DNA of 64,000 bases, taken from assembly GCF_024172095.1 (NCBI RefSeq), contig NZ_JAMZDX010000003.1:186001-250000 (forward strand), given 5' to 3'. Position numbers and translations under genes: made by a program. The stretch comes from Kitasatospora cinereorecta (GTDB lineage: Bacteria > Actinomycetota > Actinomycetes > Streptomycetales > Streptomycetaceae). Position 1 is the first letter of the stretch; each line of letters starts with the position of its first letter. Of the stretch, positions 42,651 through 52,361 are shown in pieces. Below the pieces are notes generated by a model. It worked only from the letters and a program-made list of their open reading frames with translations, had not been told where the DNA came from and searched no databases.

Positions 42651-44383
42651 CGTCCGCGCCGACGGGCGCGGACGAGGGGGCGGGGAACACCGGGGGAGCC
42701 GGGCGGCCGTCGCGCCGCCGGCTCCTGCCGGCCGCCGAGGCCGCGACCGCCGTCGCGGCCTCGCTGGTGTACCCGTGGATCTGCACCACGGTCGACGTCG
42801 ACCCGGTGGTGCGAATAGGCCAGGTCAGCGGCCTCGGCGCGCTCCAGCTGTACGGCGCGCTGCTCGGGCTGCCGCTGCTCGCCGTCCTGCTGTTCACCGC
42901 CCACCGGGGCCCGCTCGCCCGCCACCTGCTGGTGCGCCGCCTGGTCTGCGCGGCCCTCGCCGGCCTGGCCGGCGGTGTGCTGGCCGGCGGCACCGTGATC
43001 GCGCTGCACGGCACCCCCTGGCCGCTCGGCGGTCAGGACGGCGACCCGAGCACGCTGGTCGCGATGGCGAACTCGATGATGCACGCCCACCACCTCCCGG
43101 GCGTCTACCCGCCCGGCTTCCCCGCCGCCATCGCGCTCTGGGCGAAGCTGAAGTACGGCGGCCTCGGCGGCGGCGGCTTCGCCCTGCACGACCTGCAGAT
43201 CGTCTGCACCGCGCTGGCCGGCCCGGCCGCGTACCTGGCCTGGCGGCTGCTGCTGCGGCCGGTGTGGGCGCTGGCGATCGCCGTCCTGTCGGTGATCACC
43301 TTCCTGGACCCGATCCGGCCGTACAGCCACACCGCGATGATCGTCCTGCTGCCGGTGACCGCGGCGGCCCTGCGCCGGCTCGCCCGGGCCGGTGAACTGT
43401 CCACCCGCGCCGCGGTGTTGCGCGGCGCCGGCTACGGCGCCGGGTTCGGGGCGCTGTTCCTCTGGTACTCCGGCTGGTTCCTGTGGTCCGCCCCCGGCGT
43501 CCTGGTGCTGGCCCTGGCGGCCCTCCCGTGGCGCGCCGGACGGGCGGCTGTCCTGCGGGCGCTGGCCTTCGCCGGCAGCGCGGTGGCCGGCTTCGTGGTG
43601 GTCGGCTCCCCGCTGCTGTACGAGCTGGTCCGCTTCGGCGCCGGCGCGCCGGACCGGTACGCCTACCTCGGTGTGTACGCCGACCCGGGCTACGTGCTCG
43701 GCTGGGCCACCGACCGGCCCGGCCAACTGACCTACCACAACTGGCCCGTGCCCGGTGAGCTCGGCGGACAGACCGGGATCGCGGTGCTGCTGGTGGTCGG
43801 CGCCGGCCTCGGCGTGGGCCTGGGCCTGCGCCACGTGGCGGTGCGGGTGGCGGCCGCCACCCTGGCCGGCTCCTGGCTGCTGCGGTTCTGGTTCGTCTCC
43901 GCCCTGGAGCGGACCCAGACCGTCCAGCTGTATCCGCGGACCACCTGGATCATCATGTACTGCCTGATCGTCCTGGGGGTCCTGGGCGCGATGGCGGCGG
44001 TCCAGCGCGGCTCGGCGCTGCTGCGCCGCCCGGACGGCCCGCTCGGCGGCGCGGTGCTGCCCCGCACCCGGGTCCAGCTCGCCGCCGGCCTGGTCTGCAG
44101 CCTGGCGCTGTTCGCCGCGATGGGCGGCTCCTGGTCGGTCAACCGGTACATGCCGGAGGACCCGCAGGCCGGAACCATGGGCACCGACGCCTGGCGGGCC
44201 CACACCGTCAAGAAGCCGGACGGCAGCTGCCCGGAGCACTCCCCGGTCAAGCAGTGCGAGGACATCGACATCGCCTTCTTCGGTCCGGGCCAGGACCTGG
44301 AGGACAAGCTCTGGTGCGGCGCGCTGCCCACCGCCGAGTGGCCCGTCGTGTGCGGACGCCCGGCCCCCTGGACCAAGGGCTGA
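42635..44383 (+). CDS. AftA-like polytopic glycosyltransferase, second paralog
   Basis: A 582-aa membrane protein, paralog of the protein at 39.0 kb: VRIGQVSGLGALQLYGALLG, HGTPWPLGGQDGD, PGVYPPGFP, YLAWRLLLRPVWALAI, LFLWYSGWFLWSAPG, WPVPGELGG and QLYPRT are shared in order. About eleven helices, then a soluble tail with four Cys (GSCPEHSPVKQCED, LWCGALP, VVCGRP) that could form disulfides outside. GTG 42635 lies inside the preceding gene (16-base overlap), so translation is coupled. Confidence 0.72.
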   Translation: MAPSLTSAPTGADEGAGNTGGAGRPSRRRLLPAAEAATAVAASLVYPWICTTVDVDPVVRIGQVSGLGALQLYGALLGLPLLAVLLFTAHRGPLARHLLVRRLVCAALAGLAGGVLAGGTVIALHGTPWPLGGQDGDPSTLVAMANSMMHAHHLPGVYPPGFPAAIALWAKLKYGGLGGGGFALHDLQIVCTALAGPAAYLAWRLLLRPVWALAIAVLSVITFLDPIRPYSHTAMIVLLPVTAAALRRLARAGELSTRAAVLRGAGYGAGFGALFLWYSGWFLWSAPGVLVLALAALPWRAGRAAVLRALAFAGSAVAGFVVVGSPLLYELVRFGAGAPDRYAYLGVYADPGYVLGWATDRPGQLTYHNWPVPGELGGQTGIAVLLVVGAGLGVGLGLRHVAVRVAAATLAGSWLLRFWFVSALERTQTVQLYPRTTWIIMYCLIVLGVLGAMAAVQRGSALLRRPDGPLGGAVLPRTRVQLAAGLVCSLALFAAMGGSWSVNRYMPEDPQAGTMGTDAWRAHTVKKPDGSCPEHSPVKQCEDIDIAFFGPGQDLEDKLWCGALPTAEWPVVCGRPAPWTKG

Positions 44384-44817
44384 TCCCGGACCGTCCGACG
44401 GCGGGGCCCGGTTCCGCCGTTCGGTCGATTGGCGTTTGATCCTCCGGGTGTGGCAGTATGTCCAAGTTGCTCGGTTGAGTGCCGATGCTGCGCGCCTCCC
44501 GCCGGGAGGACCGGAAGCGAGTCCCATGTACTCGTCGTTCCCGTGATGGCCGTTCATACGTCCGCGTTCACTGCTTCTGCGGTGGGCGTGTGGGCGTAGT
44601 GGTGTGTAACCGACACCGCGGCAGCTGCGGGGCGGACGTACGGGAATCTTCCGGGAAGCGTGGGCGGGGCCTCGACCCGGTACTTCGAAGAACCCACCGC
44701 AGGAACCGACGGAGTCATTCGCCGGTTTTTTGCAAGCGCGAGTGCGACACGCCCGAGCGCGGGGGCCGGAGAAGCGGCCGCGTGGCAACAGACGACACAA
44801 AGGACTACTGAGTAGCC
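44384..44817 (+). other. 434-base leader region of the S10 operon
   Basis: No gene is credible here. It contains the likely S10 promoter at 44429-44459 and then about 350 transcribed bases. The hairpin CCTCCCG-C-CGGGAGG occupies 44495-44509. Other short dyads occur but nothing I can name as a known riboswitch. AAGGA at 44800-44804 is the only ribosome-binding candidate for rpsJ. In E. coli this position is where L4 controls the operon; whether that holds here is open. Confidence 0.6.
44429..44459 (+). promoter_or_regulatory. Putative S10 operon promoter
   Basis: TTGGCG (44429-44434) and CAGTAT (44454-44459) are 19 bases apart, one or two more than ideal, with a TG two bases before the -10 box. 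It is the best match to the housekeeping consensus in the spacer and would start transcription near 44466. Confidence 0.5.
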
Positions 44818-45126
44818 ATGGCGGGACAGAAGATCCGCATCCGGCTCAAGGCCTACGACCACGAGGTCATCGACTCCTCGGCGAAGAAGATCGTCGAGAC
44901 GGTGATTCGTACTGGTGCGCAGGTCGCGGGCCCGGTGCCGCTGCCCACTGAGAAGAACGTGTACTGCGTCATCCGCTCGCCGCACAAGTACAAGGACTCG
45001 CGCGAGCACTTCGAGATGCGTACTCACAAGCGTCTGATCGACATCCTCGACCCCACGCCGAAGACGGTTGACTCGCTGATGCGTCTCGACCTGCCGGCCG
45101 GTGTCGACATCGAGATCAAGCTCTGA
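44818..45126 (+). CDS. rpsJ: 30S ribosomal protein S10
   Basis: S10 (102 aa), a 30S head protein that also takes part in antitermination as Nus[20 protein letters not shown] is the standard start and the C-terminus EIKL is complete. First gene of the S10 operon; rplC follows after 14 bases. Confidence 0.99.
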   Translation: MAGQKIRIRLKAYDHEVIDSSAKKIVETVIRTGAQVAGPVPLPTEKNVYCVIRSPHKYKDSREHFEMRTHKRLIDILDPTPKTVDSLMRLDLPAGVDIEIKL

Positions 45127-45140
45127 GAGGCGCACCGAAG

Positions 45141-45788
45141 ATGGCTAAGCAGATTAAGGGCATCCTGGGCGAGAAGCTCGGCATGACCCAGGTCTGGGAC
45201 GAGAACAACCGGGTTGTCCCGGTGACCGTCGTCAAGGCTGGGCCCAATGTCGTGACCCAGGTCCACACCGCCGACAGCCCGGCCGGCTACGACGCCGTCC
45301 AGATCGGCTTCGGCGAGATCGACCCCCGCAAGGTGAACAAGCCCCTCCAGGGCCACTTCGCCAAGGCCGGTGTCACCCCCCGCCGCCACCTGGTCGAGCT
45401 CCGTACCTCGGACGCGTCCGAGTACACCCTGGGCCAGGAGATCACCGCCGAGCTGTTCGAGGCGGGTGTCAAGGTCGACGTGACCGGCACCTCCAAGGGC
45501 AAGGGCTTTGCCGGTGTCATGAAGCGTCACAACTTCAAGGGCCTCGGCGCCGGTCACGGCACCCAGCGCAAGCACCGTTCGCCCGGCTCCATCGGTGGCT
45601 GCGCCACCCCGGGTCGTGTGTTCAAGGGCATGCGCATGGCGGGTCGGATGGGTCACGAGCGCGTGACCACCCAGAACCTGACCGTGCACGCGGTCGACGC
45701 GGAGAAGGGTCTGCTGCTCATCAAGGGCGCGATCCCGGGCCCGAACGGCGGCCTCGTCCTCGTCCGCACCGCGGCGAAGGGGCTGTGA
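45141..45788 (+). CDS. rplC: 50S ribosomal protein L3
   Basis: L3 (215 aa) has an extension reaching the peptidyl-transferase centre. [39 protein letters not shown] and [15 protein letters not shown] are family hallmarks. CGCACCGAAG lies before ATG 45141. Its TGA overlaps a GTG in the rplD frame. Confidence 0.99.
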   Translation: MAKQIKGILGEKLGMTQVWDENNRVVPVTVVKAGPNVVTQVHTADSPAGYDAVQIGFGEIDPRKVNKPLQGHFAKAGVTPRRHLVELRTSDASEYTLGQEITAELFEAGVKVDVTGTSKGKGFAGVMKRHNFKGLGAGHGTQRKHRSPGSIGGCATPGRVFKGMRMAGRMGHERVTTQNLTVHAVDAEKGLLLIKGAIPGPNGGLVLVRTAAKGL

Positions 45789-45793
45789 AGGAA

Positions 45794-46471
45794 ATGACGA
45801 CCATTGACATCCTGTCGCCGGCTGGCGACAAGGCCGGCAGCCTCGAGCTGCCCGCCGAGATCTTCGACGCCAAGGTCAGCGTTCCGCTGATGCACCAGGT
45901 CGTCGTGGCGCAGCTCGCTGCGGCCCGTCAGGGCACTCACAAGGTCAAGACCCGTGGCGAGGTCCGCGGCGGCGGCAAGAAGCCGTACCGCCAGAAGGGC
46001 ACCGGCCGCGCCCGTCAGGGCTCGACCCGTGCGCCGCAGTTCGCCGGTGGTGGCGTCGTGCACGGTCCCGTGCCGCGCGACTACTCGCAGCGGACCCCGA
46101 AGAAGATGATCGCCGCCGCCCTGCGCGGTGCGCTCACCGACCGGGCCCGCCACAACCGCATCCACGTCGTCACCGGCGTGACCGCGACCGAGGCGCCGTC
46201 GACCAAGGCCGCGAAGAGCCTGTTCGGCAAGATCTCCGAGCGCAAGAACCTCCTCCTGGTGGTCGAGCGCGAGGACGAGCTGGGCATCCTGTCCGCTCGC
46301 AACCTGGCGAACGTGCACATCCTGGACGCGGGCCAGCTGAACACCTACGACGTGCTCGTCTCCGACGATGTGGTCTTCACCCAGGCCGCCTTCGAGCGTT
46401 TCGTGGCCGGTCCGGCCGCGTCCGCGAAGGCCGTTGCCGCTGAGGGCGAGCTCGAAGGGAGCGCCGCCTGA
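45794..46471 (+). CDS. rplD: 50S ribosomal protein L4
   Basis: L4 (225 aa) lines the exit tunnel and in many bacteria represses its own operon. [15 protein letters not shown] matches streptomycete L4 N-termini, so I use ATG 45794; an in-frame GTG at 45785 overlapping the rplC stop would add MKE and is possible, because AAGGA lies very close to the ATG. The tunnel loop [18 protein letters not shown] is intact. The Glu/Ala tail is a little longer than usual. Confidence 0.97.
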   Translation: MTTIDILSPAGDKAGSLELPAEIFDAKVSVPLMHQVVVAQLAAARQGTHKVKTRGEVRGGGKKPYRQKGTGRARQGSTRAPQFAGGGVVHGPVPRDYSQRTPKKMIAAALRGALTDRARHNRIHVVTGVTATEAPSTKAAKSLFGKISERKNLLLVVEREDELGILSARNLANVHILDAGQLNTYDVLVSDDVVFTQAAFERFVAGPAASAKAVAAEGELEGSAA

Positions 46472-46794
46472 TGGCTGCAGAGATCACGAGCAAGACGTAC
46501 TCGGACCCCCGTGACGTCCTGATCAAGCCGGTCATCTCCGAGAAGAGCTACTCGCTCCTCGACGAGAACAAGTACACGTTCGTCGTGGCTCCCGGTGCCA
46601 ACAAGACCCAGATCAAGCAGGCCGTCGAGGCGGTCTTCTCGGTCAAGGTCGAGGCCGTCAACACGCTGAACCGTCAGGGCAAGCGCAAGCGCTCCAAGAC
46701 GGGCTTCGGCAAGCGCAAGGACACCAAGCGCGCCATTGTGACGCTGGCCGAGGGCAACCGCATCGACATCTTCGGTGGTCCGGTCTCCGCCTGA
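46471..46794 (+). CDS. rplW: 50S ribosomal protein L23
   Basis: L23 (107 aa) forms part of the tunnel exit where trigger factor and SRP dock. ATG 46471 shares its A with the rplD stop (TGATG). [19 protein letters not shown] is typical. Confidence 0.99.
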   Translation: MAAEITSKTYSDPRDVLIKPVISEKSYSLLDENKYTFVVAPGANKTQIKQAVEAVFSVKVEAVNTLNRQGKRKRSKTGFGKRKDTKRAIVTLAEGNRIDIFGGPVSA

Positions 46795-46830
46795 CGGGGA
46801 TCGTGATCGTCGATTAGGACGAGGACGAAA

Positions 46831-47667
46831 ATGGGTATCCGCAAGTACAAGCCGACTACGCCGGGCCGTCGTGGCTCGAGCGTGGCCGACTTCGTCGAAA
46901 TCACGCGGTCCACGCCGGAGAAGTCGCTGGTTCGCCCCCTGCACAGCAAGGGCGGCCGTAACAACGCCGGTCGTATCACCGCTCGCCACCAGGGTGGCGG
47001 TCACAAGCGCGCCTACCGCGTGATCGACTTCCGTCGTCACGACAAGGACGGCGTGCCGGCCAAGGTCGCGCACATCGAGTACGACCCGAACCGCACTGCG
47101 CGCATCGCGCTCCTGCACTACGCGGACGGCGAGAAGCGCTACATCATCGCCCCGCGCGGCATCACCCAGGGTGACCGGATCGAGAACGGCGCTGGCGCCG
47201 ACATCAAGCCGGGCAACAACCTGCCGCTGCGCAACATCCCGGTCGGTACCACCATCCACGCGGTGGAGCTCCGTCCCGGCGGTGGCGCCAAGCTGGCCCG
47301 TTCCGCGGGTTCCGGCATTCAGCTGCTGGCTCGTGAGGGCAAGATGGCGCACCTGCGCATGCCCTCCGGCGAGATCCGCCTGGTGGACGCGCGCTGCCGC
47401 GCCACCGTCGGCGAGGTCGGCAACGCCGAGCAGTCGAACATCAACTGGGGCAAGGCCGGCCGTATGCGCTGGAAGGGCGTCCGCCCGACCGTGCGTGGTG
47501 TGGCCATGAACCCGATCGACCACCCGCACGGTGGTGGTGAGGGTAAGACCTCCGGTGGTCGCCACCCGGTCTCGCCGTGGGGCAAGCCCGAGGGCCGTAC
47601 CCGTCGCCCGGGCAAGGCGTCGGACAAGCTCATCGTGCGCCGCCGCAAGACCAACAAGAAGCGCTAG
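46831..47667 (+). CDS. rplB: 50S ribosomal protein L2
   Basis: L2 (278 aa), needed for subunit association and close to the peptidyl-transferase centre. [15 protein letters not shown] starts it, and the C-terminal [18 protein letters not shown] motif with its functional His is present. It lies 36 bases after rplW, the widest gap in this part of the operon. Confidence 0.99.
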   Translation: MGIRKYKPTTPGRRGSSVADFVEITRSTPEKSLVRPLHSKGGRNNAGRITARHQGGGHKRAYRVIDFRRHDKDGVPAKVAHIEYDPNRTARIALLHYADGEKRYIIAPRGITQGDRIENGAGADIKPGNNLPLRNIPVGTTIHAVELRPGGGAKLARSAGSGIQLLAREGKMAHLRMPSGEIRLVDARCRATVGEVGNAEQSNINWGKAGRMRWKGVRPTVRGVAMNPIDHPHGGGEGKTSGGRHPVSPWGKPEGRTRRPGKASDKLIVRRRKTNKKR

Positions 47668-47678
47668 GAGCAGGTCAG

Positions 47679-47960
47679 ATGCCGCGCAGTCTCAAGAAGG
47701 GCCCCTTCATCGACGACCACCTTCAGAAGAAGGTGGACGTGCAGAACGAGGCGGGCACGCAGAACGTCATCAAGACCTGGTCCCGTCGTTCCGTGATCTC
47801 CCCGGCCATGCTTGGCCACACGATCGCGGTCCACGATGGCCGTAAGCACGTCCCGGTGTTCGTCACCGAGTCGATGGTCGGCCACAAGCTCGGCGAGTTC
47901 GCTCCCACGCGCACCTTCAAGGGGCACGTGAAGGAAGACCGCAAGTCGAAGCGTCGCTAG
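47679..47960 (+). CDS. rpsS: 30S ribosomal protein S19
   Basis: S19 (93 aa) of the 30S head, contacting S13. Start ATG 47679 gives [20 protein letters not shown] (47666-47670) precedes it. An upstream in-frame ATG at 47577 lies inside rplB and is not used. Confidence 0.99.
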   Translation: MPRSLKKGPFIDDHLQKKVDVQNEAGTQNVIKTWSRRSVISPAMLGHTIAVHDGRKHVPVFVTESMVGHKLGEFAPTRTFKGHVKEDRKSKRR

Positions 47961-48019
47961 TCGCTTCCGAGCTTCAGCGCCAGAACGACTCAATGACTTA
48001 CTCCTTTAAGGGGACAACC

Positions 48020-48367
48020 ATGGAAGCCAGGGCCCAGGCGCGGTACATCCGCGTTACGCCCATGAAGGCCCGCCGCGTGGTGGACCTCATCCGTGGCCTC
48101 AACGCCACGGAGGCCCAGGCCGTCCTGCGTTTCGCTCCGCAGGCCGCCACCGTGCCGGTCGGCAAGGTGCTCGACAGCGCCATCGCCAACGCCGCGCACA
48201 ACTACAACCACTCCAACGTGGACGACCTCTACATCTCTGAGGCGTACGTTGACGAGGGTCCGACCCTGAAGCGGTTCCGTCCGCGCGCCCAGGGCCGTGC
48301 CTACCGGATCCGCAAGCGGACCAGCCACATCACCGTGGTCGTCAGCAGCAAGGAAGGGACCCGGTAA
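48020..48367 (+). CDS. rplV: 50S ribosomal protein L22
   Basis: L22 (115 aa) lines the exit tunnel and is a site of macrolide-resistance mutations. ATG 48020 gives [20 protein letters not shown], preceded by AAGGGGA; an in-frame ATG at 47993 would add nine residues foreign to the family. The stop TAA shares its last A with the rpsC start (TAATG). Confidence 0.98.
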   Translation: MEARAQARYIRVTPMKARRVVDLIRGLNATEAQAVLRFAPQAATVPVGKVLDSAIANAAHNYNHSNVDDLYISEAYVDEGPTLKRFRPRAQGRAYRIRKRTSHITVVVSSKEGTR

Positions 48368-49191
48368 TGGGCCAGAAGGTTAACCCGCACGGGTTCCGCC
48401 TCGGCATCAGCACGGACTTCAAGTCCCGCTGGTACGCCGACAAGCTGTACAAGGACTACGTCAAGGAAGACGTCGCCATTCGTCGCATGATGACGAAGGG
48501 CATGGAGCGCGCCGGCATCTCCAAGGTCGAGATCGAGCGCACCCGCGACCGCGTCCGCGTTGACATCCACACCGCTCGCCCCGGCATCGTCATCGGTCGC
48601 CGTGGCACCGAGGCCGACCGCATCCGCGGCGACCTCGAGAAGCTGACCGGCAAGCAGGTCCAGCTGAACATCCTCGAGGTCAAGAACCCCGAGCTGGACG
48701 CCCAGCTCGTGGCTCAGGGCGTCGCGGAGCAGCTGTCCTCCCGCGTCTCCTTCCGTCGCGCCATGCGTAAGAGCATGCAGTCGACCATGAAGGCCGGCGC
48801 CAAGGGCATCAAGGTTCAGTGCTCCGGTCGTCTCGGCGGCGCCGAGATGAGCCGTTCGGAGTTCTACCGCGAGGGCCGTGTGCCGCTGCACACCCTGCGC
48901 GCGAACGTCGACTACGGCTTCTTCGAGGCCAAGACGACCTTCGGCCGTATCGGCGTGAAGGTCTGGATCTACAAGGGCGACGTCAAGAACATCGCCGAGG
49001 TCCGCGCTGAGAACGCCGCTGCCCGCTCGGGCAACCGCCCGGCGCGTCCCGAGGGCGGTCGTCCCGCTCGCGGTGAGCGTCGTGGTGGCGAGCGCGGTGG
49101 CCGTGGCCGTCGTCCCGCCGCTGCCGAGGCCGCTCCGGCCGCCCCGGCCGTCGAGGCTCCGGCTGCCGAGAACACCGGAACGGAGGCCTGA
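48367..49191 (+). CDS. rpsC: 30S ribosomal protein S3
   Basis: S3 (274 aa) at the mRNA entry site, with a KH domain ([20 protein letters not shown]). The conserved part ends near residue 215; the remaining 60 residues are a low-complexity Arg/Gly-rich then Ala/Pro-rich tail ([16 protein letters not shown]), a feature of actinobacterial S3. Confidence 0.99.
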   Translation: MGQKVNPHGFRLGISTDFKSRWYADKLYKDYVKEDVAIRRMMTKGMERAGISKVEIERTRDRVRVDIHTARPGIVIGRRGTEADRIRGDLEKLTGKQVQLNILEVKNPELDAQLVAQGVAEQLSSRVSFRRAMRKSMQSTMKAGAKGIKVQCSGRLGGAEMSRSEFYREGRVPLHTLRANVDYGFFEAKTTFGRIGVKVWIYKGDVKNIAEVRAENAAARSGNRPARPEGGRPARGERRGGERGGRGRRPAAAEAAPAAPAVEAPAAENTGTEA

Positions 49192-49196
49192 CCCCC

Positions 49197-49616
49197 ATGC
49201 TGATCCCTCGTAGGGTCAAGCACCGCAAGCAGCACCACCCGAAGCGCCGCGGCGCCTCGAAGGGCGGCACCGAGCTGGCGTTCGGCCAGTTCGGCATCCA
49301 GGCCGTGACCCCGGCCTACGTGACGAACCGTCAGATCGAGTCCGCTCGTATCGCGATCACCCGTCACATCCGTCGTGGTGGCAAGGTCTGGATCAACATC
49401 TACCCGGACCGCCCGCTCACCAAGAAGCCGGCCGAGACCCGCATGGGTTCCGGTAAGGGTTCGCCGGAGTGGTGGATCGCGAACGTGCACCCGGGTCGGG
49501 TCATGTTCGAACTGTCGTACCCGAACGAGAAGATTGCTCGCGAGGCGCTCACCCGTGCCGCGCACAAGCTTCCGATGAAGTGCCGGATCGTTCGGCGCGA
49601 GGACGGTGAGAGCTGA
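49197..49616 (+). CDS. rplP: 50S ribosomal protein L16
   Basis: L16 (139 aa) helps position the A-site t[22 protein letters not shown] and the [12 protein letters not shown] motif are intact; the arginine in the latter is the usual hydroxylation site in some bacteria. Five bases separate it from rpsC; its stop overlaps rpmC (TGATG). Confidence 0.99.
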   Translation: MLIPRRVKHRKQHHPKRRGASKGGTELAFGQFGIQAVTPAYVTNRQIESARIAITRHIRRGGKVWINIYPDRPLTKKPAETRMGSGKGSPEWWIANVHPGRVMFELSYPNEKIAREALTRAAHKLPMKCRIVRREDGES

Positions 49617-49840
49617 TGTCGGCCGCTACCAAGGCTGCTGAGCTTCGCCAGCTGGACAACGAGGCGCTCGTTGCCAAGCTCCGCGAGGCCAAGGAGGAGC
49701 TGTTCAACCTCCGCTTCCAGGCGGCGACCGGGCAGCTCGACAACCACGGCCGGCTCCGGCTGGTCCGTAAGGACATCGCGCGGATCTACACCCTGATGCG
49801 CGAGCGCGAGCTGGGCATCGAGACGGTGGAGAACGCCTGA
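49616..49840 (+). CDS. rpmC: 50S ribosomal protein L29
   Basis: L29 (74 aa), a two-helix protein at the tunnel exit. [20 protein letters not shown] and [17 protein letters not shown] are the family helices. It overlaps both neighbours by one base. Confidence 0.99.
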   Translation: MSAATKAAELRQLDNEALVAKLREAKEELFNLRFQAATGQLDNHGRLRLVRKDIARIYTLMRERELGIETVENA

Positions 49841-50112
49841 TGACTGAGAACACCAACGAGACGCGCGGTTTCCGCAAGACCCGTGAGGGTCTCGTCGTCA
49901 GCGACAAGATGGACAAGACCGTCGTCGTCGCCGTCGAGGACCGCGTCAAGCACGCGCTGTACGGCAAGGTCATCCGCCGTACCAGCAAGCTGAAGGCGCA
50001 CGACGAGCAGAACGCGTGCGGCATCGGCGACCGTGTCCTCCTCATGGAGACCCGGCCGCTGTCCGCGACGAAGCGCTGGCGCGTCGTCGAGATCCTCGAG
50101 AAGGCCAAGTAA
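49840..50112 (+). CDS. rpsQ: 30S ribosomal protein S17
   Basis: S17 (90 aa), an OB-fold primary binder of 16S rRNA. The start overlaps the rpmC stop (TGATG). [20 protein letters not shown] and [18 protein letters not shown] are conserved. A 99-base gap with no clear structure follows before rplN; it marks the traditional S10/spc boundary. Confidence 0.99.
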   Translation: MTENTNETRGFRKTREGLVVSDKMDKTVVVAVEDRVKHALYGKVIRRTSKLKAHDEQNACGIGDRVLLMETRPLSATKRWRVVEILEKAK

Positions 50113-50211
50113 CGAAGCCGATGAGGTACGGCCGTATGTGCACCGGGTCCTTGGATGCCGGTGTGAGCAGCGGCCGGCCCGTCGACTCTCGTTGACGATC
50201 AGGAGAAAGCT

Positions 50212-50583
50212 GTGATCCAGCAGGAGTCGCGACTGCGTGTCGCCGACAACACGGGTGCCAAGGAGATTCTCTGCATCCGCGTTCTCGGTGGCTCCGGTCG
50301 CCGCTACGCCGGTATCGGGGACGTCATCGTCGCGACCGTCAAGGACGCGATCCCCGGCGGTTCGGTGAAGAAGGGTGACGTCGTCAAGTGCGTCGTCGTC
50401 CGCACCGTGAAGGAGCGTCGTCGTCCGGATGGCTCGTACATCCGCTTCGACGAGAACGCCGCGGTCGTTCTGAAGAACACCGACGGTGACCCCCGCGGTA
50501 CCCGCATCTTCGGCCCGGTGGGCCGCGAGCTGCGTGACAAGAAGTTCATGAAGATCATCTCGCTCGCGCCGGAGGTGCTCTAA
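50212..50583 (+). CDS. rplN: 50S ribosomal protein L14
   Basis: L14 (123 aa) at the subunit interface. Start GTG 50212 ([20 protein letters not shown]), with CAGGAGAAAG upstream. First gene of the spc part. Confidence 0.99.
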   Translation: MIQQESRLRVADNTGAKEILCIRVLGGSGRRYAGIGDVIVATVKDAIPGGSVKKGDVVKCVVVRTVKERRRPDGSYIRFDENAAVVLKNTDGDPRGTRIFGPVGRELRDKKFMKIISLAPEVL

Positions 50584-50587
50584 TCTC

Positions 50588-50911
50588 ATGGCGAACAGCA
50601 TGAAGATCAAGAAGGGTGACCTGGTCCAGGTCATCACCGGCAAGGACAAGGGCAAGCAGGGCAAGGTCATCCAGGCCATGCCGGCTGAGAACAAGGTCCT
50701 CGTCGAGGGTGTCAACCGGGTCAAGAAGCACACCAAGCCGGGCCCCGGCACCCAGGGTGGCATCGTGACCGTCGAGGCCCCGGTGCACGTCTCCAACGTC
50801 CAGCTGGTCGTGGAGAAGGACGGCAAGAAGGTCGTTACCCGCGTCGGCTACCGCTTTGACGACCAGGGCAACAAGATCCGCGTTGCCAAGCGGACCGGTG
50901 AGGACATCTGA
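50588..50911 (+). CDS. rplX: 50S ribosomal protein L24
   Basis: L24 (107 aa), an assembly initiator with a KOW motif ([20 protein letters not shown]). Its TGA shares an A with the rplE start. Confidence 0.99.
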   Translation: MANSMKIKKGDLVQVITGKDKGKQGKVIQAMPAENKVLVEGVNRVKKHTKPGPGTQGGIVTVEAPVHVSNVQLVVEKDGKKVVTRVGYRFDDQGNKIRVAKRTGEDI

Positions 50912-51480
50912 TGTCTGAGACGACTGTTGAGAAGGTGACCCCCCGCCTCAAGGAGCGTTACAACTCCGAGGTCAAGGGTCAGCTGCACGAGCAGTTCTCG
51001 TACGAGAACGTCATGCTGATCCCCGGCCTGGTCAAGGTCGTGGTCAACATGGGTGTCGGCGAGGCCGCCCGTGACAGCAAGCTGATCGAGGGTGCCATCA
51101 AGGACCTGACCGCGATCACCGGTCAGAAGCCGGCCGTCACCAAGGCCCGCAAGTCCATCGCGCAGTTCAAGCTGCGCGAGGGCCAGCCGATCGGTGCCCA
51201 CGTCACCCTCCGTGGTGACCGCATGTGGGAGTTCGTGGACCGTCTGGTGTCGCTGGCTCTGCCGCGTATCCGTGACTTCCGCGGCCTCTCGCCCAAGCAG
51301 TTCGACGGCCGTGGCAACTACACCTTCGGTCTGACCGAGCAGGTCATGTTCCACGAGATCGACCAGGACAAGGTCGACCGTCAGCGCGGTATGGACATCA
51401 CCGTCGTGACCACCGCTCAGACCGACGATGAGGGCCGGGCGCTCCTGCGCGCTCTGGGCTTCCCGTTCAAGGAGGCGTGA
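50911..51480 (+). CDS. rplE: 50S ribosomal protein L5
   Basis: L5 (189 aa) binds 5S rRNA and contacts P-site t[23 protein letters not shown] and the C-terminal [19 protein letters not shown] are typical. rpsN starts 3 bases after the stop. Confidence 0.99.
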   Translation: MSETTVEKVTPRLKERYNSEVKGQLHEQFSYENVMLIPGLVKVVVNMGVGEAARDSKLIEGAIKDLTAITGQKPAVTKARKSIAQFKLREGQPIGAHVTLRGDRMWEFVDRLVSLALPRIRDFRGLSPKQFDGRGNYTFGLTEQVMFHEIDQDKVDRQRGMDITVVTTAQTDDEGRALLRALGFPFKEA

Positions 51481-51483
51481 GCC

Positions 51484-51669
51484 ATGGCGAAGAAGGCCCT
51501 TATCGCTAAGTCCGAGCGCAAGCCGAAGTTCGGCGTCCGGGCGTACACCCGGTGCCAGCGCTGCGGCCGCCCGCACTCGGTGTACCGCAAGTTCGGCCTG
51601 TGCCGTGTGTGCCTCCGTGAGATGGCGCACCGCGGCGAGCTGCCGGGCGTGACCAAGAGCTCCTGGTAA
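51484..51669 (+). CDS. rpsN: 30S ribosomal protein S14, zinc-binding (type Z)
   Basis: A 61-aa S14 of the short, zinc-binding form: [20 protein letters not shown] supplies four cysteines (Cys-x2-Cys, x12, Cys-x2-Cys). Streptomycetes often have a longer zinc-free paralog induced under zinc starvation elsewhere. A structured 262-base spacer follows. Confidence 0.98.
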   Translation: MAKKALIAKSERKPKFGVRAYTRCQRCGRPHSVYRKFGLCRVCLREMAHRGELPGVTKSSW

Positions 51670-51931
51670 CCCTTACCGACTGCTCTGACCCGCGAAGCAG
51701 TGTGCCCGGCCCCGACCCTTTTGGGTTTCCCGAGAGGGATCCCGTAAGGTAGTGGGGTCGGGCCCCCTGCCGCGAGATCCGGTCGGATTCTCGCGGCTCT
51801 CGTATGAGGGCTCGCAAACCCAGTCTTACTACGTCGCAGGTCCCCTGCGCTTGTGCCTCTTCCGCACTCCTCGGAGTGCGGAAGGGGGACCTGGTGCGGA
51901 GAAACCACGGCGAGAGAGGCCTGAGGCCACC
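51670..51931 (+). promoter_or_regulatory. Structured spacer with internal promoter before rpsH
   Basis: TTGGGT (51721-51726) and TAAGGT (51745-51750), 18 bases apart, form a fair housekeeping promoter. Downstream come two strong structures: GCCGCGAGA (51769-51777) with TCTCGCGGC (51789-51797), and a two-tier hairpin whose outer stem is CAGGTCCCC (51837-51845) with GGGGACCTG (51885-51893) and whose inner stem is a perfect 12 bp (51859-51870 with 51873-51884). CTGCT/AGCAG at the start could form a small extra stem. Confidence 0.65.
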
Positions 51932-52339
51932 ATGACCATGACCGACCCCATCGCAGACATGCTCACGCGTCTGCGGAACGCGAACTCGGCGTACCACGAC
52001 TCCGTGGCGATGCCGGCCAGCAAGATCAAGGCGCACGTCGCCGAGATCCTGCAGCAGGAGGGTTACATCTCCTCCTACAAGGTTGAGGACCCCACCGAGG
52101 GCGAGGTCGGCAAGAAGCTGACCATCGAGCTCAAGTTCGGCCCCAACCGTGAGCGCTCCATCGCCGGCATCAAGCGCATCAGCAAGCCGGGTCTGCGCGT
52201 TTACGCAAAGTCCACCAACCTGCCGAAGGTCCTCGGCGGCCTGGGCGTGGCGATCATCTCCACGTCCTCGGGTCTCCTCACGGACAAGCAGGCCGCCAAG
52301 AAGGGCGTAGGCGGAGAAGTTCTCGCCTACGTCTGGTAA
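51932..52339 (+). CDS. rpsH: 30S ribosomal protein S8
   Basis: S8 (135 aa), a primary 16S rRNA binder that in E. coli also represses the spc operon. [20 protein letters not shown] and the C-terminal GGEVLAYVW are intact. It follows the unusually long structured spacer. Confidence 0.99.
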   Translation: MTMTDPIADMLTRLRNANSAYHDSVAMPASKIKAHVAEILQQEGYISSYKVEDPTEGEVGKKLTIELKFGPNRERSIAGIKRISKPGLRVYAKSTNLPKVLGGLGVAIISTSSGLLTDKQAAKKGVGGEVLAYVW

Positions 52340-52361
52340 TTCGGGAAACGGAGGTACAGCA

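Noticed and set aside
44384..44817. tRNA or small protein gene in the S10 leader
   Set aside because: I found no T-arm GGTTCGA-type sequence with matching acceptor stem, and the short frames there lack ribosome-binding sites and codon bias.
47993..48019. Longer N-terminus for L22 starting at ATG 47993
   Set aside because: The nine extra residues are absent from L22 proteins, and AAGGGGA is ideally placed for ATG 48020 instead.
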